From Fusobacterium mortiferum ATCC 9817 (GTDB lineage: Bacteria; Fusobacteriota; Fusobacteriia; Fusobacteriales; Fusobacteriaceae), in assembly GCF_000158195.2 (NCBI RefSeq), contig NZ_GL987994.1, forward strand, positions 120,343 through 184,342: a stretch of DNA of 64,000 nucleotides, written 5' to 3'. Made by a program: the position numbers and the translations under genes. The notes below the pieces were generated by a model that was not told the DNA's origin, did no database searches, and saw nothing but the letters and a program-made list of their open reading frames with translations. This document shows, piece after piece, positions 43,702 to 53,588 of the stretch (within the stretch, counting starts at the first letter, position 1; each line of letters starts with the position of its first letter).

Positions 43702-45093
43702 ATGATAAAAGAATATATTGAGAATAACTTTGAGAAGATATTATCAGATATAGTAGAGATAATAAAGATAAAAACAGTTAAGGAAAAAGCTACAGGAGAT
43801 GCTCCTTTTGGAAAAAACTTAAAATATGGTTTAGAGAAGACTCTAGAGATAGCTAAAAAATTGGGATTCAGAGTTAAAAATTTAGATAACTATGTAGGTT
43901 ATGCAGAGATTGGAGAGGGAGATGAGTATATTGCTATATTAGGACACATAGATGTAGTTCCAGAGGGAGATATTTCTAAGTGGAGTGTTAATCCTTATGG
44001 TGGAGAGATAAGAGATAATCTATTGATAGCTAGAGGAGCTATTGATAATAAAGGACCTATTATTTCTTCTCTTTACTCTATAAAAGCTATATTAGAAGAG
44101 AACCCTGGTTTTAATAAAAGAGTTAGAATAATTTTTGGAACAAATGAGGAGAGTGGAGATGAGGATATAAAATACTATCTTGCTTGTGAAAAGGCTCCTA
44201 AATATGCTTTTACCCCAGATGGAAGATTTCCAGTAATTTTTTCTGAAAAGGGAATATATACTTTTTCCTTTAGAAAGATGATAAATTGGAATAAAACAGA
44301 AGTATTAGAGATAGAAGCTGGTACAAGATCAAATGTAGTTCCAGAGTTAGGAAGAATAGTATTTAAAAACTCGATTCTTCCAAGATTAGATAAGGGGTTA
44401 GAAAGTGTAGGCAAAATATCAAAATGTAGTTTTAATGTAAAAAATAATGGAGATAAAGTAGAAGTTTTTATTGATGGTAAAGCAGCTCATGCAAGTTCGC
44501 CAGAGAGAGGTATAAATTCTATCTTAGGAATGTATCTATTTTTAAATGAGATTTTAGAAGAAGATGATTCTTTGAAAAAATTTGCTAAATTTATGTCAAA
44601 TTATGTTGGAGAAACAACAGATGGAAAATTATTAGGAATTGAAAGTGAAAATAAAGAAACTGGAGATTTGACTATTAGTGCAGGAATAACTAAAAGAATA
44701 GATGATTTTATATCTGTAAAATTTAATATTAGATATCCAGTATCAACTACAGAGAAAATTTTAGATGAAACATTAGGTAAAAGGGCTAAAGAAAATAGAG
44801 TAATTTTCTTTAAGGAGAATCATAATCCAACACTATATTTTTCAAAAGATTCAGTATTAGTTAAAACTTTACAAGACACATATAGAGAGATAACAGGAAG
44901 AGATGAGGAACCAGCAGCTTTAGGTGGAGGAACTTATGCTAAACTTATGCCTAACACAGTAGCTTTTGGACCTAATTATAAAGAATTTAAAGGAAATCCA
45001 CATAGTTTTGATGAGTGTATGGATTTGAATATGTTAAAAATAGGAATAGAAATTTATGCTAAGGCTGTACTTAGATTGAGTGAGTATATTTAA
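43702..45093 (+). CDS. pepV: M20-family dipeptidase, PepV/Sapep type
   Basis: A cytoplasmic zinc peptidase of 463 residues that hydrolyses dipeptides or short peptides. Metal-binding and catalytic segments are clear: ILGHIDVVPEGD near residue 80, ARGAIDNKGP near 112, GTNEESGDED near 146, and a late HSFDECMD near 438. The lid domain lies between. It follows the PTS operon terminator by about 15 nt and precedes cutC by 11 nt. An amino-acid fermenting organism would use it to supply free amino acids. Confidence 0.9.
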   Translation: MIKEYIENNFEKILSDIVEIIKIKTVKEKATGDAPFGKNLKYGLEKTLEIAKKLGFRVKNLDNYVGYAEIGEGDEYIAILGHIDVVPEGDISKWSVNPYGGEIRDNLLIARGAIDNKGPIISSLYSIKAILEENPGFNKRVRIIFGTNEESGDEDIKYYLACEKAPKYAFTPDGRFPVIFSEKGIYTFSFRKMINWNKTEVLEIEAGTRSNVVPELGRIVFKNSILPRLDKGLESVGKISKCSFNVKNNGDKVEVFIDGKAAHASSPERGINSILGMYLFLNEILEEDDSLKKFAKFMSNYVGETTDGKLLGIESENKETGDLTISAGITKRIDDFISVKFNIRYPVSTTEKILDETLGKRAKENRVIFFKENHNPTLYFSKDSVLVKTLQDTYREITGRDEEPAALGGGTYAKLMPNTVAFGPNYKEFKGNPHSFDECMDLNMLKIGIEIYAKAVLRLSEYI

Positions 45094-45104
45094 AGGAGGC
45101 GTTT

Positions 45105-45713
45105 ATGATAAGGGAAAAATGTATAGGAAGTTTTTTAGAGGCTCTTGAAGCTCAAGAGTTAGGAGCAGAGAGAGTAGAGCTTTGTGATAATTTAACTGAA
45201 GGAGGAACTACTCCATCTTATGGAACAATAAAAATGGTAGTTGAAAAATTGAATATTCCAGCTTTTGTAATTATTAGACCAAGAGGAGGAGATTTTTACT
45301 ATACTCCTGAGGAGATAGAGATTATGAAAGAGGATATTAAGATTTGTAAAGAGTTAGGAGTAAAGGGAGTAGTAATAGGAGCACTAAATAGAGATAATAC
45401 TATCAATTATGATGCTATCAAAGATATGATAGATTTAGCTAAACCAATGTCTATAACTTTTCATAAAGCAATAGATGAGTTAGAAAATCCTGTGACAGAA
45501 GTAAAAAAATTAGCAAACTTAGGAGTGAATAGAATACTTACTTCTGGGACAAAGGAAACAGCATTAGAAGGGGAAAATATTTTGAGAGAGATGATAAAAG
45601 AAGCTGGAGAAGATATAATCATCATAGTAGCTGGAAAAGTTACTAAGGATAATTTAAATGAGATATCTAATCTTATTCCTGCTAAAGAGTATCACGGAAA
45701 GAAAATAGTTTAA
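45105..45713 (+). CDS. cutC: CutC family protein
   Basis: The 202-residue TIM-barrel protein matches CutC: MIREKCIGSFLEALEAQELG, RVELCDNLTEGGTTPSYG and FVIIRPRGGDFYYT are the hallmark segments. CutC was first linked to copper homeostasis in E. coli; a direct role in copper handling is not well established. It is co-directional with the M20 peptidase and 11 nt behind it, with a GGAGGCG site. Confidence 0.93.
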   Translation: MIREKCIGSFLEALEAQELGAERVELCDNLTEGGTTPSYGTIKMVVEKLNIPAFVIIRPRGGDFYYTPEEIEIMKEDIKICKELGVKGVVIGALNRDNTINYDAIKDMIDLAKPMSITFHKAIDELENPVTEVKKLANLGVNRILTSGTKETALEGENILREMIKEAGEDIIIIVAGKVTKDNLNEISNLIPAKEYHGKKIV

Positions 45714-45720
45714 ATAAAAA

Positions 45721-45766
45721 TAGAGGTTATTATAATTTTGAAGATTATATTAGCCTCTTTTTTTTA
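45721..45766 (+). terminator. Terminator after cutC
   Basis: AGAGGTTATTATAATTTT.. folds with ..ATTATATTAGCCTCT (with mismatches in the middle), followed by eight T. Confidence 0.7.
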
Positions 45767-45849
45767 CAAATATTTAACATATTTTTTATTTTAAATTAAC
45801 ATAGACAATTTAAAATAAAACTATATAATAAAGAAAGAAGGAAAGAAAA

Positions 45850-46641
45850 ATGGAAGATAAAGAGTTATATTTATTCGATTTAGATGGAACATTAATATTA
45901 GGAAATCAAGTTATTGATGGAGCAATAGAAGCAATTAATAAGATAAGAGAGCAAGGAAAAAAATTAGTAATTTTTACAAATAATTCATCTAGAACAAGAA
46001 TGCAATATGTAGAAAAATTAGCAAAATTAGGAATAGCTGTGACAGAAGAGGAGATAGTAACAGCAGGATATATAACAGGAAAATATCTATTAAAGAAAAA
46101 TAAAAGAGCAATATATGTATTGGGAACTGAAAAGTTTAAAGAGATGTTAAAAGAGATGGGACTTATTGTAGTTGAAACCCCTAAAAAGATTGATGGAAAA
46201 TACAATATAGATGCTGTAGTTTTAGGATTGGATAGTGAACTTAATTATGAAAAAATAAAAACAGTTTGTAAATTATTACAAGACCCAGAGATGACTTATA
46301 TAGGAGCTAACTCAGATATGGTTTATCCAGTAGAAGATGGAATTTTTTATCCAGATTGTGGAAGTATAGCAAAGATGATTTCCTATTCAACTAGAAGAGT
46401 ACCTAAATTCTTAGGAAAGCCTTATCACGAAATTTTTGATTATTGTTTAGAAAAAAACAGTGTTTCAAAAGATAAAGTTATAATAGTGGGAGATAGACTA
46501 TATACAGATATAGCTTGTGGACAAGAAAATGGTTGTGACACTGTATTAGTACTTACTGGAGAAGCTAAAAGAGAGGATTTAATAAATAGCGAGTATCAAC
46601 CAACTGCAGTTATAGATAGTATAAAAGAACTAAAAATATAA
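45850..46641 (+). CDS. HAD-superfamily phosphatase, NagD/HAD-IIA type
   Basis: The 263 residues show the nucleophile motif LFDLDGTLILGNQ at the start, FTNNSSRT as motif II, GKPYHEIFDYCLEK with the Lys of motif III and VGDRLYTDIACGQENG as motif IV. The C2B cap is typical of NagD/AraL/phosphoglycolate phosphatases. It may hydrolyse small sugar or glycol phosphates. It stands alone between two terminators with a possible weak promoter upstream. Confidence 0.9.
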   Translation: MEDKELYLFDLDGTLILGNQVIDGAIEAINKIREQGKKLVIFTNNSSRTRMQYVEKLAKLGIAVTEEEIVTAGYITGKYLLKKNKRAIYVLGTEKFKEMLKEMGLIVVETPKKIDGKYNIDAVVLGLDSELNYEKIKTVCKLLQDPEMTYIGANSDMVYPVEDGIFYPDCGSIAKMISYSTRRVPKFLGKPYHEIFDYCLEKNSVSKDKVIIVGDRLYTDIACGQENGCDTVLVLTGEAKREDLINSEYQPTAVIDSIKELKI

Positions 46642-46676
46642 TATTTGATATTATATTTTTGTTTATATATAATAAG

Positions 46677-46707
46677 AAAAGGGCTTGGAATAACCAAGCC
46701 CTTTTCT
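46677..46707. terminator. Terminator between the HAD phosphatase and hslU
   Basis: AAAAGGGCTTGG (46677-46688), 5-nt loop, CCAAGCCCTTTT (46694-46705); perfect 12-bp stem, usable from both strands. The remaining 170 nt before the hslU stop is AT-rich with no feature I can support. Confidence 0.85.
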
Positions 46708-46875
46708 CACTATATAAAACATCTTGGGGAAAGATTTTATGTAATTATAATACCATTTTATTGTGTCAATTGTGTGACATAGTTTCAGAAAAATAAAATT
46801 TTTTTATTTTTTTTATCTGAAATATGAATTTTATAAAATTACGAATGTTATTATATTACAATTTAAACAAATTTA

Positions 46876-48189
46876 CTACAATATAAATTTGTCTAAACTT
46901 TCCTCTTCGATTTCTTTTTTCAATACTTTTTTAACAAAGTTGATATCTATGCTGATTTTTTTCTTTTCTTTGTAAGGAGCCTCAAACATAATATCTCTTA
47001 GTAATTCTTCTACAACAGAAGCAAGTCTTCTAGCACCTATATTTTCTATTTTCTCATTTTGAATAGCAGTTATTTCAGCTATTTTTTCAATAGCTCCCTT
47101 TGTAAAGGTAAGTTCTACATTATCGACACTTAACATAGCTTTATATTGTTCTAATAGATTATACTCTACTTCAGTAAGAATTTTTACAAAATCCTCTTTT
47201 TCAAGATTTTGCAATTTTACTCTAATAGGAAATCTACCTTGTAACTCTGGCATAAGGTCAGATGGAGAACTTTGAGAGAAAGCTCCAGCAGCAATAAATA
47301 GTATGTGGTCTGTTCTTACAGGACCATATTTTGTCATTACAGTACTTCCCTCTACTATAGGTAGGATATCTCTCTGCACTCCTTGCCTAGAAACATCGCC
47401 CTTGCCACTTCCCTCTCTTTCAGTTATCTTATCTATCTCATCAATAAAGATAATTCCATTATTTTCTACATTTTCTACTACCTCTTGAGCGAGAGCTTCT
47501 AAATCTATTTTTTTCTCAACCTCTTCTTCTAAAAATAAATTTAGAGCATTTAGAACAGAAGTAGTCATCTTTTTTAATTTTCCAGGAAGAGTAGACATCA
47601 TCTGATCAACAAGTCCACCGATATCTTCACTACCAGATATTACTTCAATAATAGGAATATCATTATCTTTTTTAGGTCTATCTATTTCAATTTCAGTATG
47701 GTCATATTTTCCTTCAGCTAACTCTTTTTTTATAATTTCTTTATCTTCATCGTTTAAAGTGTCATAAGGTTTTAAAATTTTAGCTACTCTTTCAATAGCT
47801 GCATCAAGAGATGATAATTTTAATAGCCCATATTTTTCCTCTTTCATTTTTCTATATGTAAGAGCTACTAAATCTTTTATAATACTCTCTACATCTTTTC
47901 CTACATATCCAACCTCTGTATATTTTGTAGCTTCAACTTTTAAGAAAGGAGCATTGGCTATTTTAGCAATTCTTCTAGCTATCTCAGTTTTACCTACTCC
48001 AGTAGAACCTATCAGGATAATATTTTTTGGAGTAATCTCTTTTCTTAAATTTTCATCCTCTATCATTTTTCTTCTATCTCTGTTTCTTAAAGATATAGCT
48101 ACATTTTTTTTAGCTTCATCTTGTGAAATTATATACTTATTTAATTCTTCTACAATTTTTTTAGGTGTAAGTTCTTTATTTATCCCCAT
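46876..48189 (-). CDS. hslU: ATP-dependent protease ATPase subunit HslU (ClpY)
   Basis: HslU is the AAA+ unfoldase of the HslUV protease. The 437 residues contain the N-terminal TPKKIVEELNKYIISQDEAKKNVAISLRNR region, Walker A GSTGVGKTEIARR near residue 59, the GYVGKDVES pore loop, the intermediate domain, Walker B IIFIDEIDK near residue 246, GRFPIRVKL, and the C-terminal tail ending DKFIL that inserts into HslV. The peptidase gene hslV, usually directly upstream, is absent from both sides here. Confidence 0.96.
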   Translation of the reverse strand: MGINKELTPKKIVEELNKYIISQDEAKKNVAISLRNRDRRKMIEDENLRKEITPKNIILIGSTGVGKTEIARRIAKIANAPFLKVEATKYTEVGYVGKDVESIIKDLVALTYRKMKEEKYGLLKLSSLDAAIERVAKILKPYDTLNDEDKEIIKKELAEGKYDHTEIEIDRPKKDNDIPIIEVISGSEDIGGLVDQMMSTLPGKLKKMTTSVLNALNLFLEEEVEKKIDLEALAQEVVENVENNGIIFIDEIDKITEREGSGKGDVSRQGVQRDILPIVEGSTVMTKYGPVRTDHILFIAAGAFSQSSPSDLMPELQGRFPIRVKLQNLEKEDFVKILTEVEYNLLEQYKAMLSVDNVELTFTKGAIEKIAEITAIQNEKIENIGARRLASVVEELLRDIMFEAPYKEKKKISIDINFVKKVLKKEIEEESLDKFIL

Positions 48190-48218
48190 ATTCTTCTCCT
48201 TTTCTCTATTTTACTAGT

Positions 48219-48247
48219 ATTATATCACTTTCTAATGGGAGTGTAAA
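48219..48247 (-). promoter_or_regulatory. Promoter of hslU
   Basis: TTTACA (48247-48242), 17-nt spacer, TATAAT (48224-48219), 30 nt before the start codon. Confidence 0.7.
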
Positions 48248-48322
48248 GAAATGAGGAACATTAATTTTGAAATACTATTTTTATAAAATTTATGATATAC
48301 TAAAAAGAAAAGGGTGGAAAAG

Positions 48323-49045
48323 ATGTTAGATAAAAATTCTCTGATTCCTTTATATGTGCAACTAGAAAATTTATTACTAGAGATGATAGAGAGTGGAGAG
48401 TTAAAAGTTGGAGATATTATTCCTTCTGAAAATGAACTTTCTAAAAATTACTCTATAAGTAGAATGACAGCTAAAAAAGCGATAGATAATTTAACAATAA
48501 AAGGATTTCTAGAGAGAGTAAAAGGAAAAGGAACATTTGTTATAGGAAAAGAAAAAAAGATAGAGTTGCCTCTTAATAGATTGAGAGGATTTACTCAAAA
48601 GGTAAAAGAGATGGGATTGATTCCTAAAAATATTGTACCTATTTTAGAAAGAAGAAAGGCTGATAAAAAGTTAGCAAAACTTTTAGGTATAGATGAAAAT
48701 GAAGATGTATGGTATATGGAAAGAATCAGACAGATAGATGATACTCCGGCTGTATTTGAACAAAGTTATATAGCCATTTCTCTTCTTCCAAATCTCACTA
48801 GAAAGGATTTAATGAGCTCAAAATTTGAATATGTAAGAAGTCAAGGCTTAGAGATAAGTGACAGTGATAGAGAGATATCTGCAGAGATTCCAGATGATTA
48901 TGTAGCCTCTTCTTTACATCTTAAAAGAAATGAGCCTATTCTTTTAGCAGAGTGTATTACTTATTTAAAGGGTGGACAAGTATTAGAGTACTCTACAATT
49001 TTTTATAATCAAAAGAAATATAGGTTTAAACTTTATGCTGACTAA
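48323..49045 (+). CDS. GntR-family (HutC/TreR subgroup) regulator
   Basis: The 240-residue repressor-type protein has the N-terminal winged helix (IPLYVQLENLLLEMIESGELKVG, with PSENELSKNYSISRMTAKKAI) and a UTRA ligand-binding domain from about residue 85. I start at ATG 48323; a GTG three codons earlier is part of the ribosome site. It sits, convergent, next to the PTS/GH38/GH4 operon, whose promoter carries a TGTATATACA palindrome like TreR operators, so this protein is a candidate regulator. That link is inference. UTRA ligands are often sugar phosphates. Confidence 0.9.
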   Translation: MLDKNSLIPLYVQLENLLLEMIESGELKVGDIIPSENELSKNYSISRMTAKKAIDNLTIKGFLERVKGKGTFVIGKEKKIELPLNRLRGFTQKVKEMGLIPKNIVPILERRKADKKLAKLLGIDENEDVWYMERIRQIDDTPAVFEQSYIAISLLPNLTRKDLMSSKFEYVRSQGLEISDSDREISAEIPDDYVASSLHLKRNEPILLAECITYLKGGQVLEYSTIFYNQKKYRFKLYAD

Positions 49046-49098
49046 AAAAGTATAGAAAAACGAAGCTCTAAAATCAATTTTAAGACCTATTCAAAAGA

Positions 49099-49150
49099 AA
49101 AGAGGTATAAATACATAGGTAAAAAACATGTATCTATAACCTCTTTAAAT
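49099..49150. terminator. Terminator between the GntR gene and PTS EIICB
   Basis: AAAGAGGTATAAATACAT pairs with ATGTATCTATAACCTCTTT with a bulge and one mismatch, between convergent genes. The rest of the 244-nt gap has no recognisable feature. Confidence 0.6.
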
Positions 49151-49289
49151 CCTTCTATAACTTATCCAATCTAGATAGCCATTTTAGCTATTTAGGAACA
49201 GTTGTTTTTTATTAATTTCATTTTTATGAAATAGAATTAGAAACTTTTTTAAAAAAATGAAAATCCAACTTATATTTAACTTGAAAATT

Positions 49290-50909
49290 TTATTTTTTAG
49301 AAAATAGATAGTCATCTACTAAGTTTCTCATTTTAGTTACTCTACCACCATAAACAATATGTACATTGTGGTCATCTGGAATAATTATTCCGTTTGGTTT
49401 AGATTTTTTAATTAACTCTTGATTAACTTTACTTTTATCTTTAATTTCAACTCTTAATCTTGAGATACAGTTATCTACGTCAACTATATTATCTATTCCT
49501 CCTAGTCCAGCTACTATGTCAGCACCTAAACTATTTTCTTGAGAGTTTGTTTGTGATGAAGTAGTATTTTCTGATTTCTCTTCTACCTCTTCAAAGTCAC
49601 TAGCACTTTTACCAATAGTCATAACATTGAATTTATTGATAATGAAACTGTAGATAAAATAGTAAGTTACAGCGAACATAGGTCCTAAGAAAAGATAGAT
49701 ATACCATTTAGTACTTGTTCCTTGTAAAGTTCCAAATACAAACCAGTCAATTATTCCCCCTTGAATATTTCCAATAGCAGCTCCGAACATAGCTGGAATC
49801 ATAAATGCTAATCCAGCAAGTACAGAGTTTATTAACCATAGAGCTGGAGAGATAAATATATATGTAAATTCAATTGGTTCAGTGATACCTGTTAATATAA
49901 CCGCAGTAACTCCAGGTAAGAAGTATCTAATTACTTTCTCTCTATATTGAGGAAGAGCACATTTATATATGGCAAATACAGCAGCAGGCATTCCAAATAC
50001 CATATGTAATATCTTACCTTGAGCAAGATATTGTGTAGCGTGAGTAGAGAATGGTAGATGATTTTCAAGTTGAGCAAAGTAAATATTTAATGCTCCCACT
50101 TGAGTTTGTCCAGCAACTGTTTCCATTCCTCCTAGAGCTGTAAATCTAAATGCTTGATTTAAAATATGATGTAATCCAGTAGGATTGATGGCTTTTTCTA
50201 AGAATCCATATAGGAAAACCCCAAGGATATTTAAGTTGGCAATTATACTACCAAATTTCATTATGATATTATTGATAACAGGCCAAATAAATACTAATAC
50301 CATACCAATAAAAGGCATAATTAAAGCTGTGATAATAGGAACAAATCTTTTTCCACTATAGAAAGTAAGAGATGGATGTAACTCTACCTGTCTAAATTTA
50401 TTATGTAAGATAACTCCAAAAACTCCAGCAATAATACCACCAATAACATTCATATTATATACAAATATACCTAATACATTTGTAAAAAGTGAATTGTGTA
50501 GTGTAGCTTCTACCTCTGTCATTCCTTTAGTTTCTACTAAATATTTTATAGAAGTAGTAGTAGGATTATATCCTTGTAATCCTAATAGATAGTTCATACC
50601 AACTAAAAGAGCAACATACCCAACTACAGATGAATATACAGCAACCTCTTTATCTCTTTTAACCATTCCTAAAGGAATAGCCATAGCAAAAAGTAAAGGA
50701 AGTTGTCCGAAAGGAATACCAGCTAATTTTCTAATAAACCCTAGAAAATTTTGTATTCCACTTCCTTGAAGAAATGGAATAAATTTTATAATATTAGGAT
50801 TTTGAAGTGCTGCAGATAACCCTAAAAATATAGCCATAAAAGATAGTATTGAAATTGGAAAAAGTAAAGTTTTTCCAAAGCTTTGTAAATTCTTTTTTAA
50901 TTCTTGCAT
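49290..50909 (-). CDS. PTS glucose/maltose-class EIICB permease
   Basis: The 539-residue protein has an EIIC domain of about ten hydrophobic segments (to about residue 420), a Ser/Thr/Asn/Glu-rich linker, and an EIIB domain with the phospho-Cys in VDNCISRLRVEIKD. The EIIC motif TGITEPIEFTYIFISP is typical of the Glc superfamily, especially MalX/GlvC-like alpha-glucoside porters. There is no EIIA domain, so it must borrow a Crr-type EIIA from elsewhere. I start at ATG 50909, behind GGTGGGGG. It follows the GH38 gene by 19 nt, so uptake and hydrolysis are linked. Substrate is inferred only. Confidence 0.9.
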   Translation of the reverse strand: MQELKKNLQSFGKTLLFPISILSFMAIFLGLSAALQNPNIIKFIPFLQGSGIQNFLGFIRKLAGIPFGQLPLLFAMAIPLGMVKRDKEVAVYSSVVGYVALLVGMNYLLGLQGYNPTTTSIKYLVETKGMTEVEATLHNSLFTNVLGIFVYNMNVIGGIIAGVFGVILHNKFRQVELHPSLTFYSGKRFVPIITALIMPFIGMVLVFIWPVINNIIMKFGSIIANLNILGVFLYGFLEKAINPTGLHHILNQAFRFTALGGMETVAGQTQVGALNIYFAQLENHLPFSTHATQYLAQGKILHMVFGMPAAVFAIYKCALPQYREKVIRYFLPGVTAVILTGITEPIEFTYIFISPALWLINSVLAGLAFMIPAMFGAAIGNIQGGIIDWFVFGTLQGTSTKWYIYLFLGPMFAVTYYFIYSFIINKFNVMTIGKSASDFEEVEEKSENTTSSQTNSQENSLGADIVAGLGGIDNIVDVDNCISRLRVEIKDKSKVNQELIKKSKPNGIIIPDDHNVHIVYGGRVTKMRNLVDDYLFSKK

Positions 50910-50928
50910 AATAACCCCCACCAAAATA

Positions 50929-53490
50929 TTATTTTTCTATTAATAGATTTAAAATCTCTTGAGATTTTATAGAATAAGTTTCAAGTTTTTCAAGTTTTTC
51001 TTGGAACATACTGCTTAGATAAACTGTTCTATCAAATTTTAATGTTTCAATCTCTGAACTTGGATTGAAAATTCTAACAAAGATATATTTGTCATCTTCA
51101 CTCATATTGATAGCACTCACAACACAGTTTCCTAACTCTAAATTATATTTTTTATCAATTTTCTTTAGAGTACTAGGAGAGTTTAAGTTAAATCTATTGA
51201 ATTCTTTTAATTGATAAGCAAGTACTGGAGTTAAGAATTCTTTAGCTCTTTGACTATTATTTTTTTCTTTTCTTATAAAAGAGAAAGCTAAATTAAAATT
51301 AAACTCTATATCTTTAAGTTGATTATCTGGAGTAGGAATCTCTATTCCTGATGGTCTACCAGGTCTATTGATTAGCTCTCTTTTTCCTAGATGAGAGAAA
51401 GTTCTAAATAGAGTAATATAGATATTTCCATCTACAACCTCATACTCTTTTAATCCATAGGCAAAGAATGTTCCCTCTTTTTTCTCCTCTTTTAAAGATA
51501 CATATGAGTTAAATGTCTCTATTGAAACAGGTTTTTCAGCCCATTTATCCTCTTTCCAAATACTTAATTCTTTTTCAAAGAATACAGGTTTATTTACAAC
51601 ACATAGATGAGAGTCTGATTCTACTCTATCAGTTTTTATTTGAGTATTTAATACAGCTCTAAATCTTGTATCCTCTACAGAGTTTTTATGTTTGATTTTT
51701 ACATTTACTAACTCACTGGTATTTAAAGATATCTCAACTAAAAATTCAACAGTTGTATCTATTTTGTTGTTATCCCTTGAATTTTGATTTTTAGGTAGAT
51801 TAAATTCTAATGTATAGAAAAGTATCTCTTCATCTTTTCCTTTAAGAGCTTTGATATTTTTTATAGTAGAATTTTTACTATTAAATACAATATCAGTATA
51901 AGGTGGAGAGTAATCATAACTATCTCCTCCATCTCCACTAGTTTCTATATAGAAGACATCTTCTAAATATTCACCAGTAGTTTTATTGAAAAGATTTAAT
52001 TTATTATCTTTTATCTCTAACTTATATAAAGAGTTTTCTATTGAATTCTCTTTGGTTATTTTATTAAGAAGTGCATAATTTTCTCCCTCTTTATAAGTTA
52101 GATATTTTACTTCTAAACCATCAATACTATCTACTACAAAAGATACTCTACTCTTAAATACTTTTATATCTAAAAGTCTAGCAGCTACCTGTCTATCTAT
52201 TAGACCAGCGTCAGTGATCTCTTGCTCTAGTAATAGATAATCTACCTCTTTGTTATCTAAGAAAATTTTGAAATCACTTGTTCTAGTAATAAACTCAAGC
52301 TCTACTCTTTCTTTTTCTCTTTTATATGGTAGGCAGTTATACATTGTAATTATATTTTCATTACTATTTTTTCCAGCTAGAGAGATAAGTCTCATATATA
52401 ACTCTATTTGAGTATCTACTATCTCTTTAACTTGTAAAAGACGTTGCTTTATATCTTGGTTAACTGAATCTGAATTACATCCTCCAATGCTATCATGAGC
52501 ATGAGTCCCAAAAAGTGTTTTTAAACATTTTTCAAATATTTCATGAGGATAATCTATTTTTAATTCTGTTCCCATTATAGCTAATGGTTCAAGAATATTA
52601 TAGATTTTATACTCTAATTCAGTATTTAATAATTTTATATCCATTCTTGTAGAGTTGATAGTTCTATGTATTCTAGCATGTTTGCTATGAACTAATTCTC
52701 CTTCTACTAATTCTAAATTTTTATCTCTAAGTCCATCTACATATGACTCAAAATCTGTAATTTCAACACTGTCATTAGGATAAAGAGTTTTTAGTTTATT
52801 CATAATTTCATGGATATTTTTTTGAATAGGCATCTGGTCATGTCCATTCATTATAAGCCTTTGAGATGTAGCTGAATAGTTATCTAAAACTTTTAAAATT
52901 TTATCCATTCTAACTTTTAATTCATCAATATCAGACTCTAAATATTTAGCACCTTGATATCCAGTAGCAAGATTGATTCCAAATATTGTACTTCCATCTA
53001 TTCCTTTCCAAATGAAGTCAGATTTTTTAGCTTTTAATTCACTAAATCCTCTCCAGAAAAAAGAACTCTCTATTCCAAATTGTTTATAAATTTGTGGCAT
53101 TTGAGAAGAGTGTCCAAAAGTATCTGGAGCGTATCCAACTTTCATAACATCTCCATATTCTAAAGCTTTTTTCATTCCATAATAAAGGTTTCTTATAATT
53201 GATTCCCCATGTACTAGAAGTAAGTCTGTTTGCGTATACCAAGGACCAACTCTTAGAGCACCTCTTTTAACTAGATTTTCTACACGAGTTTTCCATTTAG
53301 GAGCAAATTCTATAAAGTCATCTAGCATAACACTTTGTCCATCTAAAATATAGATAATGTCTTCATTCTCTTCCAAAAACTCGATTACTTGGAACATATG
53401 GTTTCTAAGTAATACTTGAGTTTCATCTTTAGTAAAATACCATTCTCTATCCCAATGGGTATGCATAAGTATTTTTATCTCTCTATTCAT
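50929..53490 (-). CDS. GH38 alpha-mannosidase, MngB-like
   Basis: The 853-residue glycoside hydrolase has the GH38 zinc and catalytic residues: HTHWDREWY with His12 and Asp14, and GYAPDTFGHSSQMPQI with Asp123, the nucleophile and metal ligand. The DSIGGCNSDSVNQDI-type segment near residue 335 (THAHDSIGGCNSD) supplies the later zinc His. There is no signal peptide, so it acts in the cytoplasm. Members next to PTS genes, such as MngB, hydrolyse 6-phospho-mannosyl-glycerate to mannose-6-phosphate and glycerate. The glycerate operon next door supports such a role; free alpha-mannosides are the alternative. Confidence 0.9.
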   Translation of the reverse strand: MNREIKILMHTHWDREWYFTKDETQVLLRNHMFQVIEFLEENEDIIYILDGQSVMLDDFIEFAPKWKTRVENLVKRGALRVGPWYTQTDLLLVHGESIIRNLYYGMKKALEYGDVMKVGYAPDTFGHSSQMPQIYKQFGIESSFFWRGFSELKAKKSDFIWKGIDGSTIFGINLATGYQGAKYLESDIDELKVRMDKILKVLDNYSATSQRLIMNGHDQMPIQKNIHEIMNKLKTLYPNDSVEITDFESYVDGLRDKNLELVEGELVHSKHARIHRTINSTRMDIKLLNTELEYKIYNILEPLAIMGTELKIDYPHEIFEKCLKTLFGTHAHDSIGGCNSDSVNQDIKQRLLQVKEIVDTQIELYMRLISLAGKNSNENIITMYNCLPYKREKERVELEFITRTSDFKIFLDNKEVDYLLLEQEITDAGLIDRQVAARLLDIKVFKSRVSFVVDSIDGLEVKYLTYKEGENYALLNKITKENSIENSLYKLEIKDNKLNLFNKTTGEYLEDVFYIETSGDGGDSYDYSPPYTDIVFNSKNSTIKNIKALKGKDEEILFYTLEFNLPKNQNSRDNNKIDTTVEFLVEISLNTSELVNVKIKHKNSVEDTRFRAVLNTQIKTDRVESDSHLCVVNKPVFFEKELSIWKEDKWAEKPVSIETFNSYVSLKEEKKEGTFFAYGLKEYEVVDGNIYITLFRTFSHLGKRELINRPGRPSGIEIPTPDNQLKDIEFNFNLAFSFIRKEKNNSQRAKEFLTPVLAYQLKEFNRFNLNSPSTLKKIDKKYNLELGNCVVSAINMSEDDKYIFVRIFNPSSEIETLKFDRTVYLSSMFQEKLEKLETYSIKSQEILNLLIEK

Positions 53491-53588
53491 TTATCCTCCT
53501 GTTCTATTTTGATATTTTTCTATCGTTATATCTTCAAGAATATTATAATATAGATGATAAAAATACTTCAGTCCATTTTTTGGGATAA

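Noticed and set aside
46737-46875. Operator-like TGTCA..TGACA and AT-rich hairpins downstream of hslU
   Set aside because: Stems of 5-8 AT-rich pairs with no promoter nearby; expected by chance in this composition.
53491-53588. Internal promoter before GH38
   Set aside because: A TATAAT-like sequence and an AT-only palindrome are present but no -35 box at a suitable distance.
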